Source: Sulfurospirillaceae bacterium
GTDB lineage: Bacteria > Campylobacterota > Campylobacteria > Campylobacterales > Sulfurospirillaceae
DNA: 46,014 bases
Direction of reading: 5' to 3'
Assembly: GCA_028684065.1 (NCBI GenBank)
Contig: JAQUGO010000007.1
Span: 103,507-149,520 of the forward strand
A program made the position numbers and the translations under genes. This document shows positions 42,080-46,014 of the stretch, piece after piece; within the stretch, counting starts at the first letter, position 1; each line of letters begins with the position of its first letter. The notes beneath the pieces were generated by a model. The model had not been told where the DNA came from, made no database searches, and worked only from the letters and a program-made list of their open reading frames with translations.

Positions 42080-43212
42080 TACATCATCTCCTTAACTTTT
42101 GCAACCATCTCAAGTGGTGCAATCGGACGACCGTTTGCTTTGTGCAATTTTCCAAAATCATCACGTTTCATAACACGTTCTATCTCTTCAAGATATTGTC
42201 CCATATTAAGCTCAGTCACCATAATTTTTTTAAATCGTTTACCAATCTCTTGTAATTTTGCTTTTGGGCTTGGCCACAAAGTAATAGGTCTAAAAAGTCC
42301 TGCTTTGATTCCATCAGCTCTCAATTTTATAACCGCTTCTTTAGCACCTCGTGAGATACTACCATAAGCAATAATACAGACTTCAGCATCATCAAGCATA
42401 AACTCTTCATAATGCACTAAATCTTCTACTTTTGTATTGATTTTATTCATTAAACGTTCAATATTGTATTCACAAATAGTACCGTCTTCAGTTGGAAAAC
42501 CTTTTTCACCATGATGTAATCCTGTTACATGATAATGGTAGCCTTTAAAGAAAGGATTGAGTACAGCTGGTTCAGTTGGACCTGCTGCATAAGGTTTATA
42601 ATCTTTTGGGTCACCTGTAAATTCAGCACGCTTAACAACACTTTTTTGAACATCGGCTAAATCTGGTAAAATGGCTTTCCCGTGCATATGACCAAGTGTT
42701 TCATCTAAAAGAACAAATACAGGTGTCATATATTTTTCAGCAATATTAAAAGCACGTATTGTTTCGGTATACGCTTCTTCAAGACTACCTGGGCATAAAG
42801 AGATAGAAGCAAAGTCACCATGTGTTGGGTATTTTGCTTGGCCTATATCGGCTTGAGAAACACGTGTTGGTAAGCCAGTTGATGGACCACCTCTCATAAC
42901 GTTTACTATGACCAAAGGAATTTCAGCAATAAAACCATAACCAATTTGTTCTGCTTTCAGTGAAATACCAGGTCCACTGGTTGCTGTCATAGATTTTACA
43001 CCACTCATTGAAGCGCCTAAGGCAACACAGATACCTGCTATTTCATCTTCCATTTGAATAAACTTGCCGCCATTTGCTGGCAATAAATTACTTAAATCTT
43101 CTGCAATCTCACTGGAAGGCGTAATAGGATAGCCACCAAAAAATTTACATCCTGCATCTATTGCTGCTTTGGCAGCCAGTGCATTCCCACTCGATATTAC
43201 TTCTCTTGACAT
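42079..43212 (-). CDS. oorA: 2-oxoglutarate:acceptor oxidoreductase alpha subunit
   Basis: OorA is the alpha subunit, containing the pyrimidine-binding and domain II regions of the 2-oxoacid oxidoreductase family. The 377-residue protein has SGNALAAKAAIDAGCKFFGGYPITPSSEIAE, the EDEIAGICVALGASMSGVKSMTATSGPGISL segment and MRGGPSTGLPTRVSQADI, all characteristic of POR/KOR alpha chains. AGGAG lies before the ATG. It follows oorD by 12 bases and is coupled to oorB. Confidence 0.96.
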   Translation of the reverse strand: MSREVISSGNALAAKAAIDAGCKFFGGYPITPSSEIAEDLSNLLPANGGKFIQMEDEIAGICVALGASMSGVKSMTATSGPGISLKAEQIGYGFIAEIPLVIVNVMRGGPSTGLPTRVSQADIGQAKYPTHGDFASISLCPGSLEEAYTETIRAFNIAEKYMTPVFVLLDETLGHMHGKAILPDLADVQKSVVKRAEFTGDPKDYKPYAAGPTEPAVLNPFFKGYHYHVTGLHHGEKGFPTEDGTICEYNIERLMNKINTKVEDLVHYEEFMLDDAEVCIIAYGSISRGAKEAVIKLRADGIKAGLFRPITLWPSPKAKLQEIGKRFKKIMVTELNMGQYLEEIERVMKRDDFGKLHKANGRPIAPLEMVAKVKEMM

Positions 43213-43224
43213 TCTATGAGCTCC

Positions 43225-43542
43225 TTATGCACCAATTTTTCTAAATTTATTATTTTTGACAGCCTCAGCTCTCTCTTTAGCACCATCACTTAGTTTTGCA
43301 AATTTATATTCGCTTCGATCTGCTACATAGATAGCAAAATCAGGACAATGCAATTCACAATCTTTACATCCAATACATGCGTCTGGTTCTACAACTTCTA
43401 TCATTGAACCTAATGTTGAATTAGGAGCTGGTACCATCCCTAAAACCCCTGCTGGACACATACTTACACAGATATCACACGCTTTACACCTCGATACATT
43501 GACCCATACGGGTGTATTACTTGGAGCGCTCATCAAACTCAT
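43225..43542 (-). CDS. oorD: 2-oxoglutarate:acceptor oxidoreductase delta subunit (2[4Fe-4S] ferredoxin)
   Basis: OorD is the ferredoxin-like subunit that carries electrons from the catalytic core. The 105-residue protein has two complete [4Fe-4S] motifs: Cys 19, 22, 25, 29 (CKACDICVSMCP) and Cys 56, 59, 62, 66 (CIGCKDCELHCP). The ATG at 43542 has AAGGAG upstream; an internal ATG four codons later is possible. It heads the oorDABC group and is separated from sucD by a hairpin-bearing 85-base gap. Confidence 0.95.
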   Translation of the reverse strand: MSLMSAPSNTPVWVNVSRCKACDICVSMCPAGVLGMVPAPNSTLGSMIEVVEPDACIGCKDCELHCPDFAIYVADRSEYKFAKLSDGAKERAEAVKNNKFRKIGA

Positions 43543-43583
43543 CCTTCTTCTCCTTGTTTTTGTCTTAACACATTTTCATACGA

Positions 43584-43615
43584 ACAGAAGCCTTTACAGT
43601 TTGTAAGGCTTCTGT
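43584..43615 (-). terminator. Hairpin between sucD and oorD, possible partial terminator
   Basis: Arms ACAGAAGCCTTACA and TGTAAAGGCTTCTGT pair over 14 bases with one bulged base and a three-base loop. The stem lies in the 85-base gap after sucD and before oorD. The minus strand continues TTCGTATG with no T-run, so full termination is unlikely. It could protect the sucCD mRNA end or reduce read-through into oorDABC. Its inner part resembles the TTACATGTAA family. Confidence 0.5.
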
Positions 43616-43627
43616 ATTGTTATAGAT

Positions 43628-44500
43628 TTATTTTTTTAAAACTTCTGCTACTTTTTTTCCTATCTCAGCAGGCGATTTTACAACATGGACACCCGCAGCT
43701 TCAAGGGCAGCCATTTTTTCTGCTGCTGTACCGGCACTACCACTAATAATAGCACCTGCATGTCCCATACGTTTTCCTTTAGGTGCACTTTGACCTGCAA
43801 TAAAAGCAACAACAGGTTTGGTAATATGTTCTTTAATAAAAGCTGCTGCTTGAATTTCTAAATCCCCACCAATTTCACCAATCATAACAATAGCTTCTGT
43901 TTCAGGATCAGCTTCAAAAAGTGGTAAAAGTTGTTTATACGAAAGACCAATGATAGGATCACCACCTATACCTACAGCTGTAGTAATACCAAAGCCTTCG
44001 TTACAGACTTGATTAGCACCTTCATACGTTAATGTACCAGACTTACTAATCAATCCTACATTGCCTTTTTTGAAAATCATACCAGGCATAATGCCAATTT
44101 TGCATTCTTCTGCCGTAATAATACCTGGACAGTTTGGTCCAATAGTTTTCATACCTTTTTTAACCGCATAAGCTTTAGCTAATTGCATATCACGTACAGG
44201 AGCACCCTCCGTGATAATAACTGCTAGCTCAATACCTGCATCAGCAGCTTCCATTACAGCATCTGCAACAAAGGAAGGTGGAACAAATACCATACTTACT
44301 GTTGCACCTGTTGCTTTAACAGCCTCTAATACAGTATTAAATACAGGTTTATCAAGATGTGTTGTACCGCCTTTATTGGGGGTAACACCACCGACTATTT
44401 TAGTTCCGTAAGCAATACATTGTTCCGCATGAAAACTTCCTTCTTTGCCAGTAAAACCTTGAACAATAACTTTTGTATCTTTATTGACTAATATACTCAT
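43628..44500 (-). CDS. sucD: Succinyl-CoA synthetase alpha subunit
   Basis: SucD binds CoA and carries the phosphohistidine in succinyl-CoA ligase, which makes ATP from succinyl-CoA or runs in reverse. The 290-residue protein has [20 protein letters not shown] at the start, the [20 protein letters not shown] segment, the SKSGTLTYE loop and the active-site His in [12 protein letters not shown]. Its ATG overlaps the sucC stop as ATGA. The neighbouring OorDABC complex uses the same succinyl-CoA/CoA pair, which explains the joint operon. Confidence 0.97.
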   Translation of the reverse strand: MSILVNKDTKVIVQGFTGKEGSFHAEQCIAYGTKIVGGVTPNKGGTTHLDKPVFNTVLEAVKATGATVSMVFVPPSFVADAVMEAADAGIELAVIITEGAPVRDMQLAKAYAVKKGMKTIGPNCPGIITAEECKIGIMPGMIFKKGNVGLISKSGTLTYEGANQVCNEGFGITTAVGIGGDPIIGLSYKQLLPLFEADPETEAIVMIGEIGGDLEIQAAAFIKEHITKPVVAFIAGQSAPKGKRMGHAGAIISGSAGTAAEKMAALEAAGVHVVKSPAEIGKKVAEVLKK

Positions 44501-45672
44501 AGAGCACCCCCATTGGCAGCAGCAACGGCTTTTTTGGCGCCATCTCCTAAATCAGTTGCTGTAATAATATTTTTAATATTTGCTTGACGTAGTATTTCAG
44601 CTGCTTCTTTAGCATTGGTTCCATCAAGTCTTACAATAACAGGGACATGAACATCAACAAGTTTTGTCGCTTCTAAAATTCCATTGGCAATTCTATCGCA
44701 TCTTACAATTCCACCAAAGATATTAACAAAAATAGATTTGACGTTTTTATCTTGTAAAATGATTTCAAATCCTTTTGCAACTGTTTGAGCATTAGCAGAA
44801 CCACCAACGTCTAAAAAGTTTGCTGGACTTCCACCAACATAATTAATCGTATCCATTGTACCCATTGCTAAACCTGCACCATTAACCATACAGCCAACAT
44901 TGCCATCAAGTTTAATGTAACTTAAGCCGAATTCTGAGGCTTCACGTTCAGCCGCATTTTCTTCACTTAAATCGCGCATTGCTTCAATTTCAGGGTGACG
45001 ATATAATGCATTGTCATCAAAACCCATTTTTCCGTCAAGTGCTACAAAATTACCACTTTTAGTTTTAACAAGTGGATTAATTTCAATCATTTCTGCATCA
45101 TTTTCCATATACACTTTATACAAAGCAGCTGCAAATTTAATAAAATTGCCTATTTCTTCTTTTGCTAAGCCTAAACCAAAGGCTAATTCTCTTCCGTGAA
45201 AAGCTTGAAAGCCAATAAAAGGGTCAACTGCAACTTTGATAATTTTTTCAGGTGTTGCTGCGGCAACTTTTTCAATTTCCATGCCACCTTCACGTGATGC
45301 CATAAGTACTGGCATTTCTTTGGCTCTATCTAAGACAACACCTAGATAAAGTTCATCAGCGATATCAACGCCTTCTTCAATATAAATTTTTTGTACTAGT
45401 TTTCCTGCTGGACCTGTTTGGTGTGTCACAAGCGTCATACCGAGTATCTCAGTAGCTAAGCTTTTGACTTCTTCAAGACTACGAGCCAATTTAACACCGC
45501 CACCAAGACCACGTCCACCTGCGTGGATTTGTGCTTTAACAACCCAAATGGAACCACCCAGCTTTTGTGCATTTTGCACTGCTTCATCTACACTAAACGC
45601 TACATAACCATTCGGAGTAGGAACACTATAACGCTTAAAAATCTCTTTAGCCTGATATTCGTGAATATTCAT
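44497..45672 (-). CDS. sucC: Succinyl-CoA synthetase beta subunit
   Basis: SucC is the nucleotide-binding, succinate-binding ATP-grasp subunit. The 391-residue protein begins with [22 protein letters not shown], carries the [19 protein letters not shown]-grasp loop, [23 protein letters not shown], and the C-terminal [13 protein letters not shown] and [14 protein letters not shown] motifs. GGAGGG precedes the ATG. It is the first gene of the sucC-sucD-oorD-oorA-oorB-oorC operon. In C. jejuni mdh lies before sucC (from memory); here it does not. Confidence 0.97.
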   Translation of the reverse strand: MNIHEYQAKEIFKRYSVPTPNGYVAFSVDEAVQNAQKLGGSIWVVKAQIHAGGRGLGGGVKLARSLEEVKSLATEILGMTLVTHQTGPAGKLVQKIYIEEGVDIADELYLGVVLDRAKEMPVLMASREGGMEIEKVAAATPEKIIKVAVDPFIGFQAFHGRELAFGLGLAKEEIGNFIKFAAALYKVYMENDAEMIEINPLVKTKSGNFVALDGKMGFDDNALYRHPEIEAMRDLSEENAAEREASEFGLSYIKLDGNVGCMVNGAGLAMGTMDTINYVGGSPANFLDVGGSANAQTVAKGFEIILQDKNVKSIFVNIFGGIVRCDRIANGILEATKLVDVHVPVIVRLDGTNAKEAAEILRQANIKNIITATDLGDGAKKAVAAANGGAL

Positions 45673-45890
45673 AAACCCTCCATGCTTTCGCTTATATTAA
45701 AAATTTTGTCTCATTACTCTATAACTAATCACCATGATATTCAATTAAAATATCAACTATATAAATTTTTTGTTACTTATTTAAGTTTCATAGTATATCA
45801 CCCTAATCTACCAAAAACCTCACATTTTAGTAAAAAATACATTAAAGAAAAGACTTCATAATAGCTCTATTACCCATAGTATCATTTACC
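45673..45890 (-). promoter_or_regulatory. Promoter and leader region of the sucCD-oorDABC operon
   Basis: This AT-rich 218-base interval holds a minus-strand TATACT -10 (45797-45792), giving a leader of about 110 bases before sucC. Within the leader lies an inverted repeat, TGATATT, seven bases, AATATCA (45735-45755), which could be an operator. Other A+T-rich -10 look-alikes exist, so the exact start is uncertain. I see no small gene in it. The partial oxidase gene ends at its right boundary. Confidence 0.45.
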
Positions 45891-46014
45891 TCAAAGGCCC
45901 ATTTTGGCTGGATTTAAGATATTGTTAGGATCAAAGGCTTTCTTGATAGAACGGAAGAGTTCCATTTCTTCATCACTAAAAGCTAAATGCATAAAAGGAG
46001 CTTTGCTCAGTCCT
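45891..46014 (-). CDS. C-terminus of a GlcD/FAD-linked oxidase, truncated by window edge
   Basis: The last 40 codons of a leftward gene are visible, ending at a TGA (45893-45891). The segment ends in MELFRSIKKAFDPNNILNPAKMGL, the C-terminal signature of FAD-linked oxidases such as glycolate oxidase GlcD and D-lactate dehydrogenase (R-x-I-K-x-x-x-D-P-x-x-I-L-N-P-x-K). The start and the FAD domain are outside the window, so substrate cannot be inferred. It lies upstream of sucC on the same strand but is separated by 218 bases with its own promoter candidate. Confidence 0.8.
   Translation of the reverse strand, partial: GLSKAPFMHLAFSDEEMELFRSIKKAFDPNNILNPAKMGL

Noticed and set aside
1-46014. 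tRNA, rRNA, IS element or prophage
   Set aside because: No cloverleaf-like sequence, rRNA segment, transposase, integrase or phage structural gene was found on reading the gaps and the predicted proteins.

Overview
This is a gene-dense, AT-rich stretch of core chromosome from a Campylobacterota (epsilonproteobacterial) bacterium. The clade call rests on several things: the OorDABC 2-oxoglutarate oxidoreductase next to SucCD; the order murF, hydrolase, ddl, ruvA, fapA-like, murJ, cysS, msbA-like, pyrD, M16 peptidase, dapA, fabL-like, which matches the Cj0795c-Cj0807 neighbourhood of Campylobacter jejuni as I remember it; a membrane-extended MurF; and a Campylobacter-style sigma54 promoter before flgH. 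A Sulfurospirillum-like genus is my best guess but is not proven. I saw no rRNA, tRNA, IS element, prophage or CRISPR array.

Layout. (1) 1-2590: end of hslV, then hslU and era. (2) 2658-11447: an eight-gene block in the order of MSHA pilus biogenesis genes mshI-J-K-L-M-N-E-G (actin-like/PilN fusion, PilO, small periplasmic protein, secretin, AAA ATPase, TPR protein, assembly ATPase, platform protein). It has no pilins and no prepilin peptidase, and part of it corresponds to the Campylobacter cts transformation cluster. (3) 11491-12661: an unknown gene and flgH, read leftward from a sigma54 promoter that overlaps the ribosome binding site of the divergent yqeY gene. (4) 13234-16544: pta-ackA. 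(5) 16652-22873: a leftward envelope/repair operon (fapA-like, ruvA, ddl, orphan Phd-type antitoxin, hydrolase, acylphosphatase-like, murF). (6) 22998-33873: a rightward run murJ, cysS, ABC exporter, pyrD, M16 peptidase, dapA, fabL-like, pgsA, rseP, yggS. (7) 33896-40680: a more variable segment with a sensor diguanylate cyclase, an unknown helical protein, MarC, an ankyrin protein paired with a cysteine-less Tpx-like protein, fumC, a ferritin/VIT iron transporter, and a decayed gene. (8) 40681-45672: sucC-sucD-oorD-oorA-oorB-oorC. (9) The C-terminus of a GlcD-type FAD oxidase at the right edge.

How the genes work together. sucCD, oorDABC and fumC are steps of the oxidative or reversible TCA cycle, and pta-ackA links acetyl-CoA to acetate and ATP. 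murF, ddl, dapA and murJ serve peptidoglycan synthesis. fabL, pgsA and rseP serve membrane lipids and envelope stress. The msh-like block is a complete cytoplasmic, inner-membrane and outer-membrane chassis for a type IV pilus-like or DNA-uptake machine whose pilins must lie elsewhere.

The most unusual non-coding signal is a ten-base palindrome, TTACATGTAA. It occurs eight times exactly, seven of them between 33.5 and 40.7 kb. Several copies lie at gene ends, where they form terminator-like hairpins.
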